A stretch of DNA of 64,000 bases from assembly GCA_029260765.1 (NCBI GenBank), contig JAJDCP010000124.1, positions 1-64,000 on the forward strand. The letters run 5' to 3'. Position 1 is the stretch's first letter. Every line of letters begins with the position of its first letter. Source of the stretch: Planctomycetota bacterium (GTDB taxonomy: Bacteria > Planctomycetota > J058 > JAJDCP01). The notes beneath the pieces were generated by a model, which worked only from the letters and a program-made list of their open reading frames with translations, was not told the DNA's origin and did no database searches. Position numbers and translations under genes: made by a program. This document shows positions 8,463 through 17,157 of the stretch, in pieces.

Positions 8463-9458
8463 TCACCGACTCGCTGCCAGCGTGTGCGCCATCGCCAGGC
8501 CGCTTCGCAGAGCACCTTCGACACGCGAGCCCTGGCACCAGTCTCCACCGACAACCAGCTTCTGTCCGGGCTCGTGCAGGCAGCCGAGCTGGAGAGGATC
8601 GGGAATCGATGCATAGCCCCAGCAGTGGGCGATGCGGAAGGTGGGCGCTGGCAGCGCGCGGCCCAACGCCCGAGCGAAGTCTGCCAGCAGCAAGCGGCTG
8701 ACCCGCTCGGGCGGGCTGGCACGCTCGGTACGCGAGAAGGCGGGGCCGGCGTGCAACACCCAGACATCGCCCGCGGGTCGGCCAGGTTTCGAGCTGTCGC
8801 GCGCCACCCAGCGCAACGCAGCGTTGTGCACGAAGGCTGCGTCAAAGTCACACACCACAGGCTCCGAAAAGCCCACCAGCAGCGCCCAGCAGGGGTGCAT
8901 CGCGACCGCAGCGGCCGGGCTGGCCAGCGCAGAGCAGCCTTCCAGAAGTGCGGCGGCGTTGGGAGCAGGCAGGGCCAGCGCGAGGCGTGCAAAGGGTCCT
9001 TCGCGGCGGCCATCCTCGAACTGCAGAGACCAACCTGAGGCGTCTCGCCGCAAGGCCAGGACACGGCTCTCCAGCCGCACATCCAGCCCGGCTGCGAGCT
9101 GTTTGGCCAGCGCACTCATGGCCGGTGCTCCCACATAGCGCGTCGGCGCCGCTTCTTCTGCCCGCTGCTGGCCGCCGTCGAGCACCACGATCCGCGCCGG
9201 CCAGGGCGCGGCGCAGCCGGACGCGAGCCAACCTTGCAGCAGAGGCTCGAGCTCCGGGCTGCGGCAGGTGAAATACTGCGCGCCGAAGTCCACTGGACCC
9301 GCAGGAGTGCGCCGGGTGCAGCTGCGCCCGCCCGGCCCACGGCCCTTGTCGAAGACCCGTACCGGCACGCCCTGCTCTTGCAGCTGGCGGGCACAGAGCA
9401 GGCCCGCCAGGCCCGCGCCGACAACGGCGGTAGCTGGATGTTCTGTCTCGTTTGCCAT
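8463..9458 (-). CDS. Renalase-like FAD-dependent amine/NAD(P)H oxidoreductase (331 aa)
   Basis: An FAD-binding Rossmann motif AVVGAGLAGLLCA lies at the N-terminus, followed by FDKGRGPGGRSCTRR. That combination (VFDKGRGxGGR) is the hallmark of the COG3380 renalase-like group. The C-terminal 'KLVVGGDWCQGSRVEGALRSG' is the FAD-contacting end motif of amine-oxidase-fold proteins. Start taken at ATG 9458 with a TGAGGTG site; an upstream in-frame ATG at 9488 would add ten residues without improving the fit. Cytoplasmic; physiological substrate unknown. Confidence 0.85.
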   Translation of the reverse strand: MANETEHPATAVVGAGLAGLLCARQLQEQGVPVRVFDKGRGPGGRSCTRRTPAGPVDFGAQYFTCRSPELEPLLQGWLASGCAAPWPARIVVLDGGQQRAEEAAPTRYVGAPAMSALAKQLAAGLDVRLESRVLALRRDASGWSLQFEDGRREGPFARLALALPAPNAAALLEGCSALASPAAAVAMHPCWALLVGFSEPVVCDFDAAFVHNAALRWVARDSSKPGRPAGDVWVLHAGPAFSRTERASPPERVSRLLLADFARALGRALPAPTFRIAHCWGYASIPDPLQLGCLHEPGQKLVVGGDWCQGSRVEGALRSGLAMAHTLAASR

Positions 9459-9491
9459 GGCTGGCACCTCAAGAAAGACAGACGGCACCGC

Positions 9492-11648
9492 TCAGGAAGA
9501 GGCCGGCAGCGCCGCGTCTTCCGCCTCGCCGACCTTCCAGCCGCGCAGTTTCAGAATGCACTTGCCGCAGAACATCGGCATGGTACCCGCCTTGCCGCGC
9601 AGACCCCAGCCTTCGGACTCGCGTTGGTTCTTTTCGGGGTAGTACATCGCGCAGTTCTTGTCCGCCTGATCGTGATCCGGGCGGCAGGTCGCCGGCGGCG
9701 GCACATCAAAGGGGTGGGTCAGATAGAAGCAGTGCCCGATCTCGTGCAGGGTGATGAAGGCATCCGCGTACTGTTTGAAGTGCGGATGGGTGATCATCAC
9801 CACGCCCCAGTCCTCGCCTTTGGAGGGTCCGCCCCCGGTCTTGAAGTTCTGGAAGTCGCTCATGGTCTGGTAGGTCGCCGCCGAGACAGGCTGCGGATCT
9901 TCAACTCCCAACGCCAACGTGCCGTCGTTGAACTTGAGCGTATCGGCAGCGTTGAGCAGATCCGGCAGCTTCAGCGGCCGCAGATGGTCGTAGCGCAGAA
10001 TGGTCAGGCCCGCGGGCTCGGTCTTGTCCAGCTCTTCCTTCAGAAAGTGGGCCGGCACCCGGTACATCGCGTACCAGAAGCTGCCGCCGCCGATGAAGGT
10101 GTTGATGATGTTGTTGGCGGCGTTCTTGAATGAGAACACATGCAGAGCTTCGCCATTCTCCTGCTGGGCGTATTCCAGCGGGATGATCGCCTCTTTGGTC
10201 CAGCTGATACGCGCGCCATCCACGCCTTCGAAGATGCGGTTCTTCTGCTTGGTCGCCAGGCTCTGCATCAACTTCACGTAGTCCTGCCGCTTGCTGGCGC
10301 TGTTGGCGATGGTCTCGACGCCGACCGCCGCGCCCGGCGTTTCCAACTCGATGAACGCGCCCTTGAAGGCATTCTTGACAGTCGGCCAGGCGATCACAGG
10401 CGCTGCGGCAAAGCTCCACCAATCGACGACTTTGCGCACGCGCTGGCGCCGCCAGAGTGTCATGGTGCCCGTGCGGGCAGCCAGCGGATCACCGTCATCC
10501 GTCAACGCACCGAAGCTCTTGGCAAGGCCCGTCAGTGCCTTGTGGTCCTTCTCGAGCTGGGCCTGGTTCGGGAAGCCCGCGAAGCTCACCCGGCCTTGCA
10601 CAATCCAACTATCGCCAGCGATGTAGGAGCCGCGGAAAATCGCGCCCGTGGTCCCGAGCTGTCCGGCTTGCCAGGACTTGGAGAGGTCGTCGTGGAACAG
10701 CGACAGAAACATCTTGCCGCGGATCTCATCAGCGTAGACGTCCTTCAAGCCAGCGATGTGGAAGAAGTCACGCATATCGAGGTGGTCTTTGGGGCGCGCC
10801 CCTCCCCGTGCGACGGGGCAGTTGTCCATAGCGTAGAGGTCTTTGTGCACGGCGGGCGTGAGCGTATCGCGCACCTTCTTCAGGTAGGCCGGCGCCTTGG
10901 TGGGACCTGTAACCCCCGTGGTCAAGCTGGGGTCGAGGTCGTTCTTGGTCTCAGGCGGGTCGAAGACATGCCACTCACAGCCGACGGGTCCCACGGCCAG
11001 GGGCGCGTCGATGCCTGGCGCGCTGCCCGTCTTGTCGTTCATCGAGACCAGCGTAAGCTTGGCCTGCAGCAACGCCTCGAAGCGGTCGAGCTTCTCGGCA
11101 TCTTGCAGTGCGTGTCCGTCGTCGATGCCCGCCTCGCCCTGGCCGGTGTACTTCTCGTCGAGCGCGTTCTTGTTGACCACGAAGTAGTTGTGATCAAGGA
11201 CCAGCTTCGACGCCGGCTCTTCACCAGTCAGCACCCTGGGCTTCTCGATCAGGTGCGCGCGCCCGTGGTCGCCACTCTTGAGCTTCGCCAGCACCCCCTG
11301 GGAGGTCTCGCTGTCCGTCTCCTGCATGCCTGGATTGGCATAGCTGTAGCGCTTGATGGCGCGGCGTAGCTGGTCGGATTTCTGGCCGTCGAGCGGGCCC
11401 GCCAGATAGCCCAGCTCGTTGAGCTTGTATTGCAGCCAGGCGGTCTTCATCTGGCCATCGCCGGAGCTGGGATAGTCCGCACTGGCCAGCCCCGTCTTGG
11501 CCTTGAACAGATCGGCCCAGCTGAAGGCCTGGAGCTTCAGCTCTCGGTACAAGACCTGCACGCTCGCGCAGCGTTTGTCGGCCTCTTGTTTCTCCTGCTC
11601 TTCGCCAGGAAAGTCGCCAAACTGGATCGGGGCGAAATACGCATCCAT
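9492..11648 (-). CDS. Large metzincin-like metalloprotease with peptidoglycan-binding-like N-domain (718 aa)
   Basis: HEIGHCFYLTH at about residues 635-645 matches the metzincin zinc site HExxHxxGxxH except that Tyr replaces Gly. NCAMYY about 20-25 residues later fits the Met-turn, and a CGKC pair follows before the conserved 'LRGW' end. Residues about 64-100 (LQYKLNELGYLAGPLDG) resemble a PG_binding_1 repeat. No signal peptide is present. ATG 11648 has GAGGAAA upstream. The next gene upstream (11659-16644) shares the whole C-terminal zinc-site block, so the two are paralogous there. Possibly a substrate of a specialised secretion apparatus; this is inference. Confidence 0.7.
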   Translation of the reverse strand: MDAYFAPIQFGDFPGEEQEKQEADKRCASVQVLYRELKLQAFSWADLFKAKTGLASADYPSSGDGQMKTAWLQYKLNELGYLAGPLDGQKSDQLRRAIKRYSYANPGMQETDSETSQGVLAKLKSGDHGRAHLIEKPRVLTGEEPASKLVLDHNYFVVNKNALDEKYTGQGEAGIDDGHALQDAEKLDRFEALLQAKLTLVSMNDKTGSAPGIDAPLAVGPVGCEWHVFDPPETKNDLDPSLTTGVTGPTKAPAYLKKVRDTLTPAVHKDLYAMDNCPVARGGARPKDHLDMRDFFHIAGLKDVYADEIRGKMFLSLFHDDLSKSWQAGQLGTTGAIFRGSYIAGDSWIVQGRVSFAGFPNQAQLEKDHKALTGLAKSFGALTDDGDPLAARTGTMTLWRRQRVRKVVDWWSFAAAPVIAWPTVKNAFKGAFIELETPGAAVGVETIANSASKRQDYVKLMQSLATKQKNRIFEGVDGARISWTKEAIIPLEYAQQENGEALHVFSFKNAANNIINTFIGGGSFWYAMYRVPAHFLKEELDKTEPAGLTILRYDHLRPLKLPDLLNAADTLKFNDGTLALGVEDPQPVSAATYQTMSDFQNFKTGGGPSKGEDWGVVMITHPHFKQYADAFITLHEIGHCFYLTHPFDVPPPATCRPDHDQADKNCAMYYPEKNQRESEGWGLRGKAGTMPMFCGKCILKLRGWKVGEAEDAALPASS

Positions 11649-11658
11649 AGCAGTTTCC

Positions 11659-14600
11659 TCAGGGCAGCAGGTTCTTGAGAGTCAGGCACTGTTGCACCAC
11701 GGTGGGCCCCTTGACAAGATCGTTGAGCACCCCCAGACGCGCCTCGAACGCCAGGATGTAGGTCTTGATCAAGCCGGCGGTCTCCGCGAAGCCGGGGTCC
11801 GCCAACAGGCCCGCGTTCTGCAACCAGGCGACGCCGTCTTCGAAGTTGCCCACGAACTGTTCGATCTCATCGATGGCCAGGCCCGAGGCGTCAGGCTGTT
11901 TGATGTCGTGGGCGGTCTTGGGCAGGCGGTTTCTCCAGTCGGCAAAGAAGTTGTGCTCCCAGGTCGACATGGCCAGCGTGCCGTCGTCCTGAATCCAGGC
12001 GGCCACACCCCGCACCGCCCGGTCGTTGGCGGCGTAGCTGCGGTTGAGCGAGTCGGCCACGATCAGCTCGGTGTCGTGGGCGCCGGCCTTGAACTTGTGG
12101 GCGACGACGGTGATGAAGTGCGCGCCGACGGCGCAGGTGAAGGCCCGGGTGCGTTTGCCAGCCGCCTGCATCTCGCGCAGGACCTTGATCGCTGCTCCGA
12201 CTTCAGCGCCGCCCCACAACTCGAAGCCGCCGCTGGGCCCGAAGTCGAGGTTCACGCCGACGGCCGCTGCGGCACCCAGCGCCACGCCCGTCGGCAGCTT
12301 GCCCGCATTCGCGGCCAGCTTCGTCAGGATCTCCTGCTGATGCTCGGCCCCGATGCTCTGGTCCGGCCCGCCGGGCATGCCCCCTTTGTCCTGGCAGATC
12401 TTCAGCCAGCTCTGGGCCGAGGGATGGCCCACGCTGCCGCCGTTGAGGAAGACCTCCTTGAAACGATTCTCGGCGTCGGGCGTCTCCAAGATATCCTTGC
12501 CGAGCTGCGCGACCAGGGGCTGGACGGCCGCTGTCCCCAACTGCGCGCTGATCAGCTCGACGTGTTTGTGCAGGAACAGAGCGTTCTTCAACGAATGGAA
12601 GCCGCAGGTGTTGTGCCCGCCCTCGGGACCCCCCTGCGGCCAGACGTTGACCAGAGTCACCGCACAGCCGTTGACGACCCGCCGCGGCTCGCCCACCAGC
12701 CCCTCGTCATCGAGCACCAGGCCGACCGTGTGTTCCTTGAGCTCAGGCGGCTGAGGTCGGGGAGGGATCACCAACATCGGTTGGGGCGTAGTCGGCGCGT
12801 TGACAGCCCGCAGCAGGGGCTTTGCGCCGGTGTATGGGGGCCCCGCCCCGAGCTTGCCCGCGTCGCTCGTGCCGACGTCCCAGCCCCGCATCTGCAGCAG
12901 ACACAGGCCACAGAATTCTGTCTCCGACGCGTCGTAGTTCATCAGGCAATTGTGGTTCTTGACGTGCGGCCAGGCGGCGCCCGTCGTCTCGGGCGGGGCG
13001 TGCTGCAGGAACAGGGTGTGCGCGAGCTCATGGGCGACGAGCGCGTCGAGCTCATACACTTCGTCGAGTGCCGTATCCTGCCTGCCCTGCTGTTCGAACA
13101 AGGCGTCGAGATAGTTGCAGACCGCCACCCGGCGGCGGTTCCCCCACTTGCTGTCCTTGTAGTACACATACACCGGCGGCAACAGCGCCGTGCCCGAGGT
13201 CAGCGCACCCGAGACGAACTTGCTCAGCTCCCCGTTCAGGCCGTTCTTGTAGAGGTTGGCGTTGCTGCTCGAGAAACGCAGGCAGGTCGCCTGGGCCTTG
13301 TTGAAGGGCCTCTCGAGCGAGACGTAGATCTCCCGCTCGGAGTGGTCGTTGGCCACCGGCCGCAGGTCAGCGTAGATGTTGATCTTGACTTTCTGGACGA
13401 TGATGTTGCCCAGGCCCTCGACGTAGCGCGAGACGTTCGCGCTGCGCTGGCGCGCTCGGGTGCTCTGTCCCGAGTAGACAAACAGATTCACGATCGGTCG
13501 CGGTGTGCGCTTGTAGAGGTCGCGCACGATCCCCAGCAGCTTCTCGTAGATGCGCACCCCACCATCTTTGGCCGACAAGTCCGAGCCCTTGTTGGGGAAG
13601 CGCACGAACGCGCTCTTGGCCGCATCGAAAGTGGCGAAGCGCGAGATGTAGACGTTGCGCTCGTCGGGGATGCCGACGAGCAGCTGTGGTTGGACGAAGA
13701 CCTCGCGGTATTCAGCCAGCTTGCTGGTGAACATGTCGATGGCTGCCTTGCCGCCGCCTTTGACACCGATGTGGATGTAGTCCTTCCAGAGGTCGAGGTT
13801 GCGCTCCCAAGCCAGGCTGTCGGTTTCGGACTTCTTCTTCTTGAACTCGGGGAAGAGCACCTGCTGCGCATCGGTCTGCTCGAGAACTTTGAACGCGGCG
13901 GCGTTGACCAGACACGCCATCGCCCCCTCGAAGTCGGGCCTGAGACCTGGGTCGGTAGCCAACAACGTCGAGACGAAGAGAGGAAAGTAGGCGATCTCCA
14001 GCCGGCCGGGGATGATGCTGTCCGCCCCTCCAGCGAAGTCGTCCTTCTTGTGCGCGTGGATCTCGACGCGGCTGTCGCCGGGCGGCGCGTTGAAGTAGAA
14101 CATGCCCTGTTTGCCCGCATCGGCGGGCTTGCCGCCAAACAGATCGGGGAGCAGGGCGAAGGCCGACCCCTTCGAGTCGACACTGGTAGCCAGCGCGCAC
14201 TGGAAATGGAACACGTGCAGCCCGCTGTGCTCGATCAGATTCCCCACCCCCTTCGCGCTGGTCAGCGCAGCCGGGTCCTGGATGTACTTGCCGATCAGGG
14301 GCCCGAGCAGGTTGTCTTTGAACCAGGTGCCCGTGATGCTGCCGTTGGTGAAGAACTTGGCGATGCCATCGAAGTTGGTGGCACAGTCGATGATCGAAGG
14401 CGTGAACATGTCTGGATGGGCCTGGCCCGGATTGCCGAAGAGATGCGTCCCCAGATGCCCGTTGAGCGTATCGAGCTCAGCATTCGTAAGAGTATCGTGC
14501 ACGGCCCAGAAGCTCGTGCCCGTGGGCTTGCCGAGCAGCGTCAGCGCGCCATCAACCGCGGGCTGCAGCCAGGCCGTCCAGGTCTTGCTGGTCAGCATGT

Positions 14601-16644
14601 AGCCGTCCGCCGGATTCTGCGGCCGGACGCACAGGTTGACCCGCTTCTGCCCCCCAACGTCCGCGGCGAGTCCGCCCAGAATGTTGTCGAAGGCCGCTCC
14701 CCAGAGCTTGCCGACGGCGGCGCCGTCGTTGGCCGCGGGAGGATGGAGCCGCAGCCGCGCCCCCTCGAACTTGGCGTTGATCTGCTTCCAATCGATGGCC
14801 GGCAGCGCCGCATTCTTCTTGTAGTAGCGCAGGATATCCACGCGCCGCCAGACCTCGAAGCTGCCGCTGGCGGCTCGGGGAAGCCGGGCCTGCTCGGCGG
14901 CCTGCCAGATCTCGGCTCCGCTGAGCTTGGCTTCGAAAGGCTTCGGGTCACCGGTGTAGAGGTAGGCGCGCACGCGGTACGTGTCTCCGGCCATGCGCGA
15001 GGGCTGGAAGATCACCCCGGTCTTGCCGACGTAGGCTTTGTCCGCGCCGGTGTAGACCGTGCTGAGCGCAGCCCACTTGCGCCCAGGACAGGCCTCGACC
15101 TTGAAAGGAAACTCCCCCACCTTCACGACAGCGCCCCCGGTCTCGGTGGGAAAGATGGGCGCGGCAGGGTCGCCGAGCTTGCCGCCGAAGTCTTTCGGGC
15201 AGTTGGTGGAGCTGGGGGAATCGGCATCATAGCGCCGCTCTGGCGCCAAACCATGCTTGTGGTTGTAGGCCCACTTGACGAATCCCGGCGTCTCGACGCC
15301 GATCTCCTTGTCGAGCGAGGGATCTTCCCAGTCCCAGACCAGCTGCACCCCGTCGAGGGCCGTCTTGGATGCGACGCCAGCACCCGAGGCGCTGCGCAGC
15401 TTGACCTGCGCGAAGATCGGCAGCCGCGGCCCGCTTCCCCAGCACTTCTGATACTTCTTGAACTGCGTCCCGTCGTCCCACTCGGTGGTTTTCTGGTAGA
15501 ACAGGTTGCTGCGCAGCTCGAGCTGCTGGTCTTGCTTCGGGTCGAGTTTCTTGACCGCGGCGGAGGTATCGTCGGAGGTGAGCTTGATCAGCGTCTCGCT
15601 GTGAGGGTCGGCGATGGCCGCAAGGCCCTTGAGCTCACGCAGCAAGAGCAGCTCTTCCTTCAAGGCCAGGTCCTTGAATGCCGGGTCGGCAGTCGGTGGC
15701 TTGGCGGCGGGCAGCAGCCGGGCTTCCCCCCAGGAGAGCTCGATCGAATCGACCAGCACATCGACGTAGGTCCAGGCCACTTCCAGTCCGGCTTCGACCT
15801 CGTCGCCTGCGAGCGTGAGCTTGAGCTTGTAGGGTGAGTCCTTCAAGGTCAGCAGCTCGTCGAAGAACACCCGGGTCGACTGCTTGTTGCCGTCCCACCC
15901 CGCGCGGTCCAGGGACAGCTTCTTCAGCGCCGCGTTGCCGAGGGCGTAGGTCCAGATCGCGGCCTTCTGCTTGGCCGAGAACAGCTCGAGCTGGCCGGTC
16001 GCGCTGCGGGCCTCATGCTCGATCTTCCAGACCAGCTTGACGCTCTTCTCTTCTCCCGACGCGAAACAGAAGCGCTTCTGCTTGTCTGCGAGGATCGGCA
16101 GGCTGCCCACTAGAGCATCCTGCAGGGTGAAGCTCTGGGAGCTGCCGCCGGCGCAGCTGACCAGCAAGGAGACCAGCTTGGGCTTGGGAGGCTCGTCCTC
16201 TTCGGACTCCGGTTTCTGGCAGGGCAAGATGTCGGTGGAGGTTGCCATGTTCTCGGGCGGTGGTTTGCTCTCTTTGCCCTTGGACAGCTCAGCCAGCGCT
16301 TTGAGCGCGTAGGGCGATCCCAACGGGTTGGCAAACGGAGTGTGGGTTGCCTTTTTGTCGTCGCTGATCGGATCGAGCTGGTTGTTCTGTCCGTCCCATT
16401 CGAAGCTGGTCGGCGGCCCGCCCGAGGCGTTCTTCGCCGCCTTTTCGGAGCCCGTCACGGCAGAGCCCGGCCAGACCTCTTTGTAGACCAGGGCTCCGTG
16501 GCAATCGGTCACCAGAAAGCTGAGCTTGTCGATCTTCATCCCTGGTGGCGCAGGCTCATTGACCTTGACCTTGACCTTCTCCTTCGACGACGCGAAGTGT
16601 GTCACTCCGCCGTCGATGGCCACCATCAACACTTTCTCACCCAT
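11659..16644 (-). CDS. Giant two-protease protein: metzincin-like domain plus Cys-protease-like C-terminus (1661 aa)
   Basis: The first 1100 residues are beta-rich and Lys/Asp-rich with no recognised family. HELAHTLFLQH at about 1205-1215 fits HExxHxxGxxH with Phe in the Gly position; NCLMNY about 25 residues on fits a Met-turn; CGLC and LQMRGW follow as in the paralogue at 9492. After a Pro-rich hinge (about 1275-1320) comes a second module with Cys 1347 (NTCGFHSLKNAL), His 1509 (GAHFITVV) and Asp 1531 (VADSLN), in the order of papain-fold proteases. No signal peptide. ATG 16644 with GAGGG upstream. The 10-base gap to 9492-11648 indicates one operon. Confidence 0.7.
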   Translation of the reverse strand: MGEKVLMVAIDGGVTHFASSKEKVKVKVNEPAPPGMKIDKLSFLVTDCHGALVYKEVWPGSAVTGSEKAAKNASGGPPTSFEWDGQNNQLDPISDDKKATHTPFANPLGSPYALKALAELSKGKESKPPPENMATSTDILPCQKPESEEDEPPKPKLVSLLVSCAGGSSQSFTLQDALVGSLPILADKQKRFCFASGEEKSVKLVWKIEHEARSATGQLELFSAKQKAAIWTYALGNAALKKLSLDRAGWDGNKQSTRVFFDELLTLKDSPYKLKLTLAGDEVEAGLEVAWTYVDVLVDSIELSWGEARLLPAAKPPTADPAFKDLALKEELLLLRELKGLAAIADPHSETLIKLTSDDTSAAVKKLDPKQDQQLELRSNLFYQKTTEWDDGTQFKKYQKCWGSGPRLPIFAQVKLRSASGAGVASKTALDGVQLVWDWEDPSLDKEIGVETPGFVKWAYNHKHGLAPERRYDADSPSSTNCPKDFGGKLGDPAAPIFPTETGGAVVKVGEFPFKVEACPGRKWAALSTVYTGADKAYVGKTGVIFQPSRMAGDTYRVRAYLYTGDPKPFEAKLSGAEIWQAAEQARLPRAASGSFEVWRRVDILRYYKKNAALPAIDWKQINAKFEGARLRLHPPAANDGAAVGKLWGAAFDNILGGLAADVGGQKRVNLCVRPQNPADGYMLTSKTWTAWLQPAVDGALTLLGKPTGTSFWAVHDTLTNAELDTLNGHLGTHLFGNPGQAHPDMFTPSIIDCATNFDGIAKFFTNGSITGTWFKDNLLGPLIGKYIQDPAALTSAKGVGNLIEHSGLHVFHFQCALATSVDSKGSAFALLPDLFGGKPADAGKQGMFYFNAPPGDSRVEIHAHKKDDFAGGADSIIPGRLEIAYFPLFVSTLLATDPGLRPDFEGAMACLVNAAAFKVLEQTDAQQVLFPEFKKKKSETDSLAWERNLDLWKDYIHIGVKGGGKAAIDMFTSKLAEYREVFVQPQLLVGIPDERNVYISRFATFDAAKSAFVRFPNKGSDLSAKDGGVRIYEKLLGIVRDLYKRTPRPIVNLFVYSGQSTRARQRSANVSRYVEGLGNIIVQKVKINIYADLRPVANDHSEREIYVSLERPFNKAQATCLRFSSSNANLYKNGLNGELSKFVSGALTSGTALLPPVYVYYKDSKWGNRRRVAVCNYLDALFEQQGRQDTALDEVYELDALVAHELAHTLFLQHAPPETTGAAWPHVKNHNCLMNYDASETEFCGLCLLQMRGWDVGTSDAGKLGAGPPYTGAKPLLRAVNAPTTPQPMLVIPPRPQPPELKEHTVGLVLDDEGLVGEPRRVVNGCAVTLVNVWPQGGPEGGHNTCGFHSLKNALFLHKHVELISAQLGTAAVQPLVAQLGKDILETPDAENRFKEVFLNGGSVGHPSAQSWLKICQDKGGMPGGPDQSIGAEHQQEILTKLAANAGKLPTGVALGAAAAVGVNLDFGPSGGFELWGGAEVGAAIKVLREMQAAGKRTRAFTCAVGAHFITVVAHKFKAGAHDTELIVADSLNRSYAANDRAVRGVAAWIQDDGTLAMSTWEHNFFADWRNRLPKTAHDIKQPDASGLAIDEIEQFVGNFEDGVAWLQNAGLLADPGFAETAGLIKTYILAFEARLGVLNDLVKGPTVVQQCLTLKNLLP

Positions 16645-16677
16645 GCTTGGGGCCCTCGATGACTGCGGGAAACCAGC

Positions 16678-17031
16678 TCACTCAGCGCCCGACAGGTAGT
16701 TGTTGTCGTAGGACTCCAGACTGTCGATGCGGGCGCCCGCGCTCTGGTCAGGCATGGCGAGCAGATCAGCTGCCCAGCTGTGCCGCGTGTCGAACTCGGG
16801 CCCATGCCGAAGCTCGAGCTCGGCGAAGCGGCACAGGTCCCATTCTGCCTGCAGACCGTGGCCACGCCCTCGTTCGAGGGCGCCCTCGACCAACGCCCGA
16901 AGGGACTCGTCGTCGAGCGCCTCGGTACGCGCTGGGTGCTCAGAGCGCAGGTAGCTTGTGATGGTATCCGCCATATTCGAGGCACGGTCGGCGATGATGG
17001 CATCGATCTGGCTCTGACGGATCGTCAGCAT
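16678..17031 (-). CDS. Small helical protein resembling VgrG/PAAR-neighbour family (117 aa)
   Basis: All-helical protein with the layout 'MLTIRQSQIDAI...', 'LRSEHPARTEAL', 'LRALVEGALERGRGHGLQAEWDLCRFAELEL' and an acidic end. From memory this arrangement matches short proteins encoded beside VgrG/PAAR effectors of type VI secretion systems; I cannot confirm this without a search. It is the first gene of the minus-strand unit with the two large metalloprotease genes and is separated from the giant gene by 33 bases. A chaperone, adaptor or immunity role for them would be plausible. ATG 17031; GGGGAG lies rather far upstream. Confidence 0.6.
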   Translation of the reverse strand: MLTIRQSQIDAIIADRASNMADTITSYLRSEHPARTEALDDESLRALVEGALERGRGHGLQAEWDLCRFAELELRHGPEFDTRHSWAADLLAMPDQSAGARIDSLESYDNNYLSGAE

Positions 17032-17157
17032 AGCCCGCAGCTCCCCATCTATCTGGAAGACATGCCTCTACCATAGCGGCTGTGTTCGTCTGGCCGCAGC
17101 AGAATTCACCGGGGGGGTCCAGAAGCTGTGCGACTGACCGCGTGGATCAGCGACCCC

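Noticed and set aside
11497..15837. Plus-strand open frame of 1446 codons opposite the giant protease gene
   Set aside because: It is the mirror of a GC-rich coding frame. Its translation has no recognisable motif and the minus-strand gene has the zinc-site and Cys-protease motifs.
9492..17031. Conjugation or type VI structural genes
   Set aside because: No tube, sheath, baseplate or relaxase motifs were found in these proteins; only cargo-like features.
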